From contig CAIUHP010000045.1 in NCBI GenBank assembly GCA_903899015.1, positions 62,001-126,000 of the forward strand: a DNA stretch of 64,000 nucleotides, in the 5' to 3' direction. The notes under the pieces are model-generated. The model did no database searches and was not told where the DNA came from. It was given only the letters and a program-made list of their open reading frames with translations. Below, one piece after another: positions 8,770 through 17,075 of the stretch. The DNA is from an uncultured Armatimonadota bacterium. GTDB lineage: Bacteria > Armatimonadota > Fimbriimonadia > Fimbriimonadales > Fimbriimonadaceae. Positions within the stretch are counted from its first letter, which is position 1. Every line of letters begins with the position of its first letter. The translations under genes and the position numbers were made by a program.

Positions 8770-10176
8770 CTACACCTTCTTTAGCGTCAGCTTAATCGCC
8801 CAAGCATAGCCATTGGCGGTTTGAGCACGCATTGAATCTGAAAAGTGGATTGTTCCATTTGGTTCCACTTTGACGGTCCCTACGCCAAGCATCTTTGCTT
8901 TCTGAACGCGAGACGCGATTTCGGTGGGTAGCGTAACGGATTCAGGCAAACCTTCCGTGTCCGCTTGAGATTGGACGATTGCATAGACCGTGCCGTCTTT
9001 CTTACGAGTGAAAACACAATCTTTTTGCTCGTACGGCTGAACAGGCCGGGTCGAATAGATCGCCTCGCCGTTCACTTTCAACCAAGCACCGATGCCCTCA
9101 AGTCGCTGATAAACGGTGGGATCAAATTCGCCGTTGGCGTCGGGACCAATACCCACTAAGTAATTGCCGCCTCGTGCAACGATTCGACAAAGGTTGTGAA
9201 CCAGGGTTCCCACACTCTTGAAGTTATCGTTGGGGTGCCACGGCCAGGAGTTACCCATCGTCATGCAAGTTTCCCAAGGGTAGGGAAGGTAGTGATCAGG
9301 AATCTCGCCTTCAGGTGTGATGATATTTTCATTCGGTCCGGCGACCGTTCGGTCGACCACGATGAGACCAGGTTGATGGGTTCGCGACATTGCCGCCATT
9401 CCATCCATATCAATCGCTGCATCGGGTGGTCGAACCGATCCTCCGTCGAGCCAAAGGATGTCTTGTGGGCCGTAGCCGGTCATGAGTTCTTCAATCTGTC
9501 GCCAAGTAAATTCCTTGAACTTCTGCCATTCAACCGGATGCTGCTTAGGATCGAAATTGGGTCCTTGATTACTACCGGGTCCTAGCTCTGGCATCCAGTA
9601 GTAAGGGCTGTGCCAGTCTGCCTTCGAGAAGTATAGGCCCGAACTTAGCTCATGCTTACGAAACGAATTGCACATCGCCTTTATCACGTCGGCCTGGGGT
9701 GATAAATGGAAAGGACAGTCTTTAGAGGTAATTCTGTAGTCCGTCGTCTTCGTGTCCCACATGCAGAAGCCGTCATGGTGCTTGGTCATGGAGAGGATAT
9801 ATTTCACACCCGCGTTCTTGGCCGCGATGGCCCATTTCTCTGGGTCAAATTGTTTCGGGTTCAAAGTCTTCGGAAGGTTCTCGTAGACTTGCATGTATGC
9901 TCGATCACTTAAACTTGCATATTTCTCTGGCCGCTTGTTCCATGGGTACCGAGTTGTCACTAGGCTCCAAGACTCGACAATTCCCCACTGACTGTAGGTG
10001 CCCCAGGTAAGTAGGAGCCCGAACTTTTGATCTTGCCAAGTTTGAATCTTCTTCAACACTTTGGGGTCGGTAGGTGCAATCCATTCCTTGCTGGCTTTGA
10101 GTGCCCCATAAATTCCGTCGCCAGACGAAGTGGCTAAATGAGCGACGGGAGGCATGGAATGAGGAATGTTCGCCAT
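8770..10176 (-). CDS. Alpha-L-fucosidase-like glycoside hydrolase, GH29
   Basis: 468 residues. GH29 features: the KHHDGF motif (His133, His134), WxTxxTDYR after it, and LWLDGG with Asp244 as the predicted nucleophile, then a C-terminal beta-sandwich. The motif that normally reads HWG near the N-terminus of the barrel is LLLTWGTYSQWG here, with Thr57 in place of the fucose-binding His. That may alter specificity toward another alpha-linked sugar; activity on fucose is therefore less certain than for the second GH29 at 45310. No convincing signal peptide is seen. The start is ATG 10176; a GTG at 10197 is possible. Confidence 0.78.
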   Translation of the reverse strand: MANIPHSMPPVAHLATSSGDGIYGALKASKEWIAPTDPKVLKKIQTWQDQKFGLLLTWGTYSQWGIVESWSLVTTRYPWNKRPEKYASLSDRAYMQVYENLPKTLNPKQFDPEKWAIAAKNAGVKYILSMTKHHDGFCMWDTKTTDYRITSKDCPFHLSPQADVIKAMCNSFRKHELSSGLYFSKADWHSPYYWMPELGPGSNQGPNFDPKQHPVEWQKFKEFTWRQIEELMTGYGPQDILWLDGGSVRPPDAAIDMDGMAAMSRTHQPGLIVVDRTVAGPNENIITPEGEIPDHYLPYPWETCMTMGNSWPWHPNDNFKSVGTLVHNLCRIVARGGNYLVGIGPDANGEFDPTVYQRLEGIGAWLKVNGEAIYSTRPVQPYEQKDCVFTRKKDGTVYAIVQSQADTEGLPESVTLPTEIASRVQKAKMLGVGTVKVEPNGTIHFSDSMRAQTANGYAWAIKLTLKKV

Positions 10177-10281
10177 GAGCGTCGGAAAGAGGTACACGAT
10201 GATCGCAGTTTAGCCAAAAGTAGTCGAGAGAAACTTTCGGGTTCTAAAATTCGAGTGCATGTCCATTTAGGTGTTCAATGG

Positions 10282-10287
10282 TAACCT
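10282..10287 (+). promoter_or_regulatory. Minus-10 box of a leaderless promoter
   Basis: TAACCT is followed by 6 bases and then the ATG at 10294 of the broken sulfotransferase gene. Confidence 0.45.
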
Positions 10288-10293
10288 GCGCGG

Positions 10294-10908
10294 ATGGCAC
10301 TCAAAGTGATCGGCGCCGGACTCGGGCGAACAGGGACGCATTCTTTGAAGTTAGGGCTTGAGCGGCTCTTGGGGGAACCTTGCTACCACATGGTGGAGGT
10401 TTTCAAACATATGGACCACTGTCCAATTTGGACGGCGGCTGCGAAAGGGAAGTATCCCGATTGGAATGAATTTCTTACGGGATATGGGAGCACGGTCGAT
10501 TGGCCCTCTGCTGCGCTTTGGAAAGAAATGAGTGAAGCACTGCCGGAGGCGATTGTCGTTCTCTCGATTCGCGACCCACAAGCTTGGTGGGAGAGTGCTC
10601 ACAGCACCATCTTTTAGGCTATTCCTCATAATCCTGACCCAGTGTGGCAGGAGATGATTCAGACCTTGTTTGCGCTGAAAACGCAGATGAAGATGGATGA
10701 CGAAAAGTCATGCATTGAGGCTTTTAACGCTCACAACGAAGAGGTCATCCGAACCATAGCGCCAGAGCGACTTGTGGTTTGGAACGCCGCGGACGGATGG
10801 GAACCTCTTTGTAAAGCACTCAACGCTCCTATTCCAGACGAGCCATTTCCAAAATCGAATACTCGAGAGGAGTTTCTTCAACACGTGAGGGAACGGCGAG
10901 CCCAGTAA
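10294..10908 (+). pseudogene. Sulfotransferase-family gene interrupted by one in-frame TAG
   Basis: Two adjacent stretches in the same reading frame (codons 1-107, then 109-204) together make one complete protein of the small sulfotransferase family. The N-terminal half has the P-loop-like start VIGAGLGRTGTHSLKLGLE, which binds the PAPS phosphosulfate, and the SIRDPQAWWESA motif, which binds the 3' phosphate. The C-terminal half has the conserved GWEPLCKAL and the final FPKSN. They are separated only by a TAG at 10615-10617, right after HSTIF. No frameshift or other damage is visible, so this is a very young pseudogene, a sequencing error or a readthrough case. TAG ends many intact genes here, so general recoding is unlikely. 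Confidence 0.82.
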
Positions 10909-11027
10909 CAGAAACGGTGCTGGCACCCTAGGTCGGATGTGATTTGATTACCTTCGACACCGAAAAACAAAGCGCGCTCCCACCGATTGGCGAGAGCACG
11001 GAATCAGTAATAACCAGCTTCCAAGAC

Positions 11028-11162
11028 CTATTTCTTCGTTCCTAGGGCTTCAAAAGCCCAGTGATTATCGGCAACGTCTGGGAAGTTGTCCTGGGCAAAA
11101 GCCGGCATCACGATTGCTGCGGTAAGAATTGCGGAATGGGCGTACTTATATGTTCGCTTCAA
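11028..11162 (-). pseudogene. Truncated copy of the SLH porin gene (5' end only)
   Basis: 44 codons whose product matches the first 41 residues of the intact SLH porin at 11539-13470 with few changes: signal peptide (SAILTAAIVMPAFA) and the beginning of the S-layer homology domain (DNFPDVADNHWAFEAL), then GTKK and a stop. The start codon is TTG where the intact gene has ATG, and an AGGAGC ribosome site is kept upstream. It could still yield a short secreted peptide, but everything after the first SLH strand is missing. It lies downstream of the intact gene, in the same orientation. Confidence 0.78.
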
Positions 11163-11265
11163 GGTTATCAAGGCTCCTTGTCTTTCGACTTGATACGTTA
11201 TCAGGATCGAGCCCTTGTTCTTGAAGCGAAACCCCACAATTTTCCTTGAGTTTCCTGTGGAATCT
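11041..11265 (-). repeat. Partial duplication of SLH porin gene start and upstream region
   Basis: The block resembles 13345-13575. Coding similarity covers about 120 bp. Upstream, the ribosome site and a GAAACTCAAGG element at 11244-11254 recur at 13557-13567, at nearly the same distance (82 and 87 bp) from the start codon. The copy therefore includes the leader and probably the promoter. The rest of 11266-11484 shows nothing recognisable. Confidence 0.65.
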
Positions 11266-11484
11266 CCCGATCAGAGCTTTGGGCCGATCAAACCAACGTG
11301 CGCGGGTTGGATCGTCACGTCGTGGCTAACGGTCCAGCTCTCCATCAAGCTTTCTATTAATTGCGGTGCTCAGCGCCATAAATGGAATTGTAGCGATACT
11401 TGGTGGGAATTTCGACGAATGGGGATTCACGCGATGCTCATTTTAATTAGCCATAAGTTTTGTCTCACGACAACTCATCCTATA

Positions 11485-11514
11485 AAGAACCCAGTCGTTA
11501 TTGACTGGGTTCTT
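11485..11514. terminator. Terminator hairpin after the SLH porin gene
   Basis: AAGAACCCAGTC pairs perfectly with GACTGGGTTCTT across a six-base loop, 24 bp beyond the stop codon of the minus-strand porin gene. Confidence 0.75.
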
Positions 11515-11538
11515 GACTTTGGCGTTTGAATCCTAGAA

Positions 11539-13470
11539 CTAGAACTTAACGCCGAGTTGGGCTGACAGCAGTCCGCCAGTAAAGCGACCGCCGCCGCCCT
11601 TTGTGATCTGATAGTCATTTGAGATATCAGATAGCTGATATTCCACTAAGAATTTCGATACGTCAGAAAGTCGGCATCCGACGCCGAAAGTCATCCAGTT
11701 ATAGGTTGCCCCGCTGTTTCCAGGGTTGGCAGCCACAACGACGGGATCGAGGTTTGTGAACTCAGTGTTTCGATACCCAAACATGAGATTCAACATTGAA
11801 TTCACGTGCCAGGTAAGTTTTGCGTCCCAAGCATTGATTTTCGTGCCGGTATTGAATCCGGTCGCGCCACCAAATGCATCAGATTTTCCTTTATCCCATT
11901 CTCCGTTTGCGGACAATGTAAAGGCGCTACTCAAATCCAAATGACCTCCGACTTGGAATCCGACGATATTTGTTGGATTTCGTTCAACGCCAAGTTGTCC
12001 CCAGTCGCCTGGTGCCAAGTAGTTCGCTTCGATCTCACGATATCCACCATGGATACCCCATTGCTTGCTTTCGTATTTTCCGTCTACATGCCAGGCTGAG
12101 TTATCCTGGTTATTGACGTTACTGCTATCTTCTTGAAGGTCAGACTTTGAATATCCACCAGATATTCCAAGCTTGCCAAATTTGAAATGAGCATCGCCTC
12201 CATAGACCGTAAGTCGATTTGCCGGAATAGCATTGAGGAGAATGTCTTGGTTGCTGTCGAATATCAGATATGCGAGGTCAATATCTCCTGTCCCACCAAC
12301 TGGCAGGACAAAGTTGGCTCCTAGTGTCCGATCGACGACGAGTCGACTCAAACCGCCGAAGGCTCCGTTTACGTAACCTGACTTCAAAGCGCTAATTTCA
12401 ATGCCATTGACACTGTTGACTTTGCTGGTGTTGCCACCGACAATTTCAAGTTTTGCGCCTCCGATGTTGAATCCAAAGATTCCACCATCCAGTCGGTACA
12501 TGCCGTCATCCCATCGGTCTGTTTCCAAATAGGTTGAGCTGTCGATTCGCTGGAATAGGTACGGAGAAACTTTGTAGCTGACTCGACCCACTTCCGAACT
12601 AAATGCTAAGCCCGCAACTGAAGTGTCGAACTTGACTGAGAAGTCTTGAAGGTAAACGTCGCTGTTTCCTTGCGTGTATTTAACGTCGGAGTTGACAAGT
12701 GACTGACCACCAAACGTGTCGAGCATATTGCCGACGACGAGGGTGCCCTTCCACTTTGGTCCGGTCTCGTTTGTTCCTGCAAAGGTGAATGCACCTTCTT
12801 GGAGCATGACGTTGTCTTTTGTCATTCCCGCAGTCTTGCCCGTTACGGGATCAACTCCGTTAGTACGACCGTCTCGGTCAAGACCGAATCGACCGTCTCG
12901 ACTGTTTCCAGCAAGCATAAACAGCGTAAGATCGCCGCTGATGTTGACTGCAGGCTTTCGACTTTCAACTTTAGTCAAGCGAGCATCGATGTCTTTAAGA
13001 TCTCGTTTCATCGCTTCAACGTCTACACCGAGTGATTGAAGCTCCTTCTGGAAGGTATCAGCCATTCTTTTAAGATTGGCGATGTCGTCTCCGTAGCTCT
13101 TCATTCCTGCGACTTCGTTTTGCAACGCCGTGAGGGCGTCTCGAAGGTTCTGGATGTCGGAGGTGGAAGCAACTCCGTTAAGCTTGTCACTGAGGGCTTT
13201 GATCTGGGCATCAAGGCCATCGGTGACGCTCTTAAGATTCATATAGACCGCGTGCATCGCGACCGCGAGTTCGTAGCGAGAGGCGGGGCGTCCACCACGG
13301 AATAATCCGTCTGGGTATCCGACGAGAAGACCGTCCTTCTTCATGCGGACCAGGGCTTCAAAAGCCCAATGATTATCGGGGACATCGGGGAAGTTATCCT
13401 GAGCGAATGCCGGCATAACAATTGCGGCAGTCAGGACAGCAGAAAGGGCGTACTTTAAAGTTCGCTTCAT
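11539..13470 (-). CDS. SLH domain / coiled-coil / beta-barrel outer-membrane protein
   Basis: 643 residues. Order: signal peptide (1-23, ending PAFA), one S-layer homology domain (about 24-80, FPDVPDNHWAFEAL to GGRPASRYELAVAMHAVY), a heptad-rich coiled coil (about 82-170), then a long region of alternating polar and hydrophobic strands ending in GVKF, an aromatic C-terminus as in outer-membrane barrels. This matches the OmpM/SlpA type of protein, in which the SLH domain holds the peptidoglycan or its secondary polymer and the barrel forms a pore in the outer membrane. It implies a diderm envelope. The leader has AGGAG about 12 bases before the ATG. A perfect hairpin follows the gene. A truncated copy of its start lies downstream. 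Confidence 0.85.
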   Translation of the reverse strand: MKRTLKYALSAVLTAAIVMPAFAQDNFPDVPDNHWAFEALVRMKKDGLLVGYPDGLFRGGRPASRYELAVAMHAVYMNLKSVTDGLDAQIKALSDKLNGVASTSDIQNLRDALTALQNEVAGMKSYGDDIANLKRMADTFQKELQSLGVDVEAMKRDLKDIDARLTKVESRKPAVNISGDLTLFMLAGNSRDGRFGLDRDGRTNGVDPVTGKTAGMTKDNVMLQEGAFTFAGTNETGPKWKGTLVVGNMLDTFGGQSLVNSDVKYTQGNSDVYLQDFSVKFDTSVAGLAFSSEVGRVSYKVSPYLFQRIDSSTYLETDRWDDGMYRLDGGIFGFNIGGAKLEIVGGNTSKVNSVNGIEISALKSGYVNGAFGGLSRLVVDRTLGANFVLPVGGTGDIDLAYLIFDSNQDILLNAIPANRLTVYGGDAHFKFGKLGISGGYSKSDLQEDSSNVNNQDNSAWHVDGKYESKQWGIHGGYREIEANYLAPGDWGQLGVERNPTNIVGFQVGGHLDLSSAFTLSANGEWDKGKSDAFGGATGFNTGTKINAWDAKLTWHVNSMLNLMFGYRNTEFTNLDPVVVAANPGNSGATYNWMTFGVGCRLSDVSKFLVEYQLSDISNDYQITKGGGGRFTGGLLSAQLGVKF

Positions 13471-13892
13471 ATTTGATCTGTGCTCCTATTCAAATGAAGT
13501 CAGCGCATCATCAGTAACCAGGCTTGAGCCGTTAAGATGCAAAAACTCACAACGTTCCTTGAGTTTCTTATGAGCATCTTTAATCAACGACTCACCGCAG
13601 GGCCCCCATTGGTGTGCGACCGTAAGACCGCCGAGTCCTAGAATCGGCTCATTTATAAAATTGGATAATGATCTTTTGCGATCAACGGAGCAAGAATTGG
13701 TAGATGCGCGCAATGGATGGGACATATCTATTAGGGATCAGTGCAATCCAATGCGACGGGACTCATGGTCTTACGGGGTTCAGAATCTACAGCACCTGAG
13801 ATTTACTTTGCAGGAATTCAGGAGCATAGTTCCCTTGTGTCCGATCACATACGACGACGATGGAAGGGAAATCCATCCCAGGAAACCGAGCG
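13471..13892. other. Gene-free interval, leader of the SLH porin gene
   Basis: 422 bp between the ABC operon end and the porin start. The right-to-left leader of the porin gene occupies the first 110 bp. A weak inverted repeat (GATGGA/TCCATC, 13859-13877) lies just past the ABC operon stop and might end that transcript. Short frames on both strands lack any sign of coding. No RNA gene is recognisable. Confidence 0.5.
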
Positions 13893-15020
13893 CTAATCCA
13901 ACCGTTTCTGGAACATGCTGACGGCCGCGAGAAAAATGAGGATGCTGATCGCGGCCATCGGCCAGATCTGATTTGAAAGCTCGGGGAACCCGTTTGCCTT
14001 CAACATAAGACCCCTTACGCAGATCAGGTAGTAGCGCATGGGTAACGCATAAGTGATCGGCTGCAACCACGCTGGCATATTGGTCACCGGATACATGAAC
14101 CCAGAAAGCATCATGTTGGGCATTAGAATAAGACTTGCAAGTTGAGTCGCCTGTTGCTGATTCTTTGAGATCGTTGAGACAAAGAGGCCCATGCCAAGGG
14201 ATCCAATCATAAAGAGCCCTGAAACCGCGAGAAGGGTAATGAAGCTTCCACGCATGGGTACGCCAAACAGGATCAAAGCGAGAATGACCGTTGAAGCAAC
14301 GTTGATGAAGCCCATCGCCATGTAGGGTAACAACTTACCGAGCATTAATTCCCAAGGGCGCATGGGAGTCACGAGCAGTTGTTCAATGGTTCCAAGTTCT
14401 CGCTCGCGGACAACAGCCAGAGCGGACATGAAAATGGTCAAGTTTCCCGTAATGATGCAAACCACCCCTGGCACGAGTGAGAAACTGCTTTCAAGTGTGG
14501 GGTTGTACCAAAACTGGATACGAGCTTCGATCACTCCCAATGCAGAGCGCCCCAATCCGGCATGATTGAGTCTCGATTGGAGGATTCGACCAGCTTCGGA
14601 AGCAACAATCTTGGCAAGGTAGCTGGTTGCAATCGTTCCCGCATTGGGATCGCTTCCATCGACCAAAACTTGAAGCTCACCCGTCTGGTTCCGGGCTACG
14701 TCGCGATTAAATTGGCGAGGGATCACAAGGGCCAACGATGCTCGTCCACTTTGTAGAAATGACTTCGCATCGTTTACGTTAGACACGTAGCCAATCACGT
14801 CAAAGTATTCAGGTGAAGCTTGGATCGATTCAATGAGCCGGCGGCTTACGGAGGTGTGATCTTGGTCGCAAACGATCAATCGCAGGTGCCGGATGTCTTG
14901 ATTGACTGCATATCCGTAAAGCAATAACTGAAGAATTGGCATCCCGAACAACATGCCAATGAGGCGTCGGTCTCTCCTCGCCTGCCGTAACTCCTTCAAT
15001 ACAAAATCCCAAACTCTCAT
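13893..15020 (-). CDS. ABC-2 type exporter permease (YbhR-like)
   Basis: 375 residues. One transmembrane helix near residues 20-40, a large extracytoplasmic domain (about 45-165), then five to six helices, the ABC-2 permease pattern. The sequence ERELGTIEQLLVTPMRPWELMLGKLLPY is the conserved coupling segment of this family. It is the last gene of a minus-strand operon of fusion protein, two ATPases and two permeases, 4 bp after the preceding permease. The two permeases likely form a heterodimer moving drugs, lipids or other hydrophobic compounds out across both membranes with the HlyD-like protein. Confidence 0.86.
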   Translation of the reverse strand: MRVWDFVLKELRQARRDRRLIGMLFGMPILQLLLYGYAVNQDIRHLRLIVCDQDHTSVSRRLIESIQASPEYFDVIGYVSNVNDAKSFLQSGRASLALVIPRQFNRDVARNQTGELQVLVDGSDPNAGTIATSYLAKIVASEAGRILQSRLNHAGLGRSALGVIEARIQFWYNPTLESSFSLVPGVVCIITGNLTIFMSALAVVRERELGTIEQLLVTPMRPWELMLGKLLPYMAMGFINVASTVILALILFGVPMRGSFITLLAVSGLFMIGSLGMGLFVSTISKNQQQATQLASLILMPNMMLSGFMYPVTNMPAWLQPITYALPMRYYLICVRGLMLKANGFPELSNQIWPMAAISILIFLAAVSMFQKRLD

Positions 15021-15024
15021 GTCC

Positions 15025-16155
15025 TTAGATCCTTTTCTTGAATGTCCGGATACTGGCGCCCAGGAACAAGACGGCCAAAAGAGTCATTGGCCAAATCTCA
15101 GGCCACAAATCCATAAATCCCGCGCCTTTCAGGAAAATTCCGCGCGAGATCACCATGAAATAACGAGCGGGAACAACGTAAGTGAATAACTGCACGGTTG
15201 GCGGCATGCTCGAAATCGGAAATACGAAGCCGCTTAAGATAATGCTTGGAAGTGCGGTAACTAGCATCACGGTCGTCATCGCGCTTCGCTGACTGGCTGC
15301 GCCTGCTGAAGCCAGGAGCCCTAGACCCAATGAGCTTGCGATGAAGATAAGTGAGCACAGAGTCAGCAAGAGATAGCTGCCCCGCATGGGCACACCAAAC
15401 AGAAGTTCGGCAACGATGACCACGAGCGCGACATTCACGAAAGCAAGTCCAACATAGGCGGCGGTCTTGCCAAGCATCAATTCTGCAGCCGTAACTGGAG
15501 AAGCGACAATCTGTTCGATGCTGCCGCGCTCCCTTTCTCGAGTGATCGTGCCCGCAGTAAGCGTGGCGGTCGTCGTCATGAGGACGATGGCGATGACGCC
15601 CGGTACGACAAAGAAAATACTAAGGAGGTCTTCGTTGTACCAAATCCTTGGTCGAACTTCGAGTGGTTGGCCACCGCTACCGATCGCGATTCCTCGGCGA
15701 GACAAATGAGCCTGCAAGTGTTTGTTGGAGTAATTGCCAATGATCGTTGAGGCATAGCCCGAAACGGAATTAGCGGTATTGGGGTCGGAGCCATCCAGAA
15801 TCACCTGAACCGAATCTGGCTTGCCCGAAACGATGTTGGTTCCGAAAGATGCTGGAATCGCGATGCCAACTTGAATCGTTCGGTCATCAAGGGCTTTCCC
15901 TAGATCTTCATACCGGTCGGTATGGAAAGACTCGACAAAGTAGCCTGACGATGTAAATGCTTGCACCAGATCTTTGCCTTGCTGCGAATGGCTCCAATCC
16001 AGCACCCCAAGACGAACGTGGCTAATATCGGTCGATATGCCGTATCCGTAAAGGAAAAGCATCAAAAGCGGATTGAACAAAGCTGTAAACAAACTTCGTG
16101 GGTCACGAATGATGTGAAGGAATTCCTTTCTCATCAACGCCCAAGTTCGCCTCAT
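15025..16155 (-). CDS. ABC-2 type exporter permease (YbhS-like)
   Basis: 376 residues, with the same layout as its downstream partner: an N-terminal helix, a soluble extracytoplasmic domain to about residue 170, then C-terminal helices with the segment TRERERGSIEQIVASPVTAAELMLGK. Its ATG overlaps the TGA of the preceding ATPase gene by 4 bp (ATGA), so translation is coupled. The two permeases are paralogous but clearly diverged, consistent with a heterodimeric pore. The substrate cannot be inferred. Confidence 0.86.
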   Translation of the reverse strand: MRRTWALMRKEFLHIIRDPRSLFTALFNPLLMLFLYGYGISTDISHVRLGVLDWSHSQQGKDLVQAFTSSGYFVESFHTDRYEDLGKALDDRTIQVGIAIPASFGTNIVSGKPDSVQVILDGSDPNTANSVSGYASTIIGNYSNKHLQAHLSRRGIAIGSGGQPLEVRPRIWYNEDLLSIFFVVPGVIAIVLMTTTATLTAGTITRERERGSIEQIVASPVTAAELMLGKTAAYVGLAFVNVALVVIVAELLFGVPMRGSYLLLTLCSLIFIASSLGLGLLASAGAASQRSAMTTVMLVTALPSIILSGFVFPISSMPPTVQLFTYVVPARYFMVISRGIFLKGAGFMDLWPEIWPMTLLAVLFLGASIRTFKKRI

Positions 16156-17075
16156 GTTGCTACCCCCGCTACGGCTACAAATACGTCTTCGAGAGTGGCT
16201 TCGCCGAGATCGATTGAAGCAACAGATATTCCTTCCTTGATGAGGGCCGATTGAACTTGTTGAAGTGAAAGGTCAAGCACCCTTAAATGTAATCGTGAGC
16301 CCATTACGGAAGCGTCAATGACGCCAGGAATCTTGCTCGCTATGTTCAACGCTTGAAAGAGAGAAGCGCAATCGACTGAGAATACTTGCCCTTTGATTTG
16401 GGATGATCTTAATTCGGCTGGTGATCCCGTGCACACCAACTGACCACTTTGCATCATCGTCACGCGGTGGCAATGCTCTGCTTCGTCCATCGCGTGAGTC
16501 GTCACCAGAACGGTCGCACCTTGGGTGGTGATTTCGTTGATCAGATTCCATAGCCTTCGCCTAGAAAGCGGATCTACCCCCGAAGTTGGCTCATCTAAGA
16601 TCAGAATTTCGGGTGAATGGAGGATAGAGGCGCTTAGGGCGAGCCGTTGCCGAAGCCCGGTCGATAATCCCGCCACCAGTATTTGACGCACCGACTGAAG
16701 ATCATTCATGTCCATGACTTCGTCCATTCGTTTACGCCGAATCTGACCTCTTAACCCGTAAATTCCCGCGAAGAATTCAAGGTTTTCTTCGACTGTGAGA
16801 TCGTCGTAGAGGGAAAACTTTTGGGACATGTATCCGATGCGTTGCCGGATCGCTTCTGCTTCTAACGTCGCATCTTTTCCACTAACGAAGACTTGGCCCG
16901 ATGTCGGGATGATTAGTCCGCAAACCATTCGAATCGTCGTGGATTTTCCGCATCCATTTGGACCTAGAAAACCAAAGATCTCACCTTTTTTGACTCCGAA
17001 GGAGATGCTATTTACCGCAGTAAATCCACCGAATTTCTTCACGAGGTTTCGGCATTCGATTTCAAATTCAGCCAT
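16152..17075 (-). CDS. ABC exporter ATPase, second half of a split YbhF
   Basis: 307 residues. Walker A is GPNGCGKST, Walker B is ILILDEPTSGVDP, and the switch His is present (TTHAMDEAEHC). The signature motif is degenerate (LSTGLRQRL instead of LSGGQ), as in the C-terminal nucleotide-binding domain of YbhF. The long frame reaches 17309, but the first 78 codons only overlap the upstream ATPase gene; the ATG at 17075 gives the normal ABC start and an 8-base overlap (ATGGCTGA) with the upstream stop. Together with the upstream gene product it should form the ATPase pair that powers the two permeases. Confidence 0.86.
   Translation of the reverse strand: MAEFEIECRNLVKKFGGFTAVNSISFGVKKGEIFGFLGPNGCGKSTTIRMVCGLIIPTSGQVFVSGKDATLEAEAIRQRIGYMSQKFSLYDDLTVEENLEFFAGIYGLRGQIRRKRMDEVMDMNDLQSVRQILVAGLSTGLRQRLALSASILHSPEILILDEPTSGVDPLSRRRLWNLINEITTQGATVLVTTHAMDEAEHCHRVTMMQSGQLVCTGSPAELRSSQIKGQVFSVDCASLFQALNIASKIPGVIDASVMGSRLHLRVLDLSLQQVQSALIKEGISVASIDLGEATLEDVFVAVAGVAT

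Noticed and set aside
13690-13800. A piece resembling the D-arm of tRNA-Leu (GAATTGGTAGATGCGCG) followed later by GGTTCAGAATC
   Set aside because: No acceptor stem pairing, no anticodon arm at the right distance and an imperfect T-loop; judged a chance match.
13486-13921. Short frames on both strands in the gap between the ABC operon and the SLH porin gene
   Set aside because: They overlap each other, have no ribosome site or leaderless box, and their composition is not protein-like.
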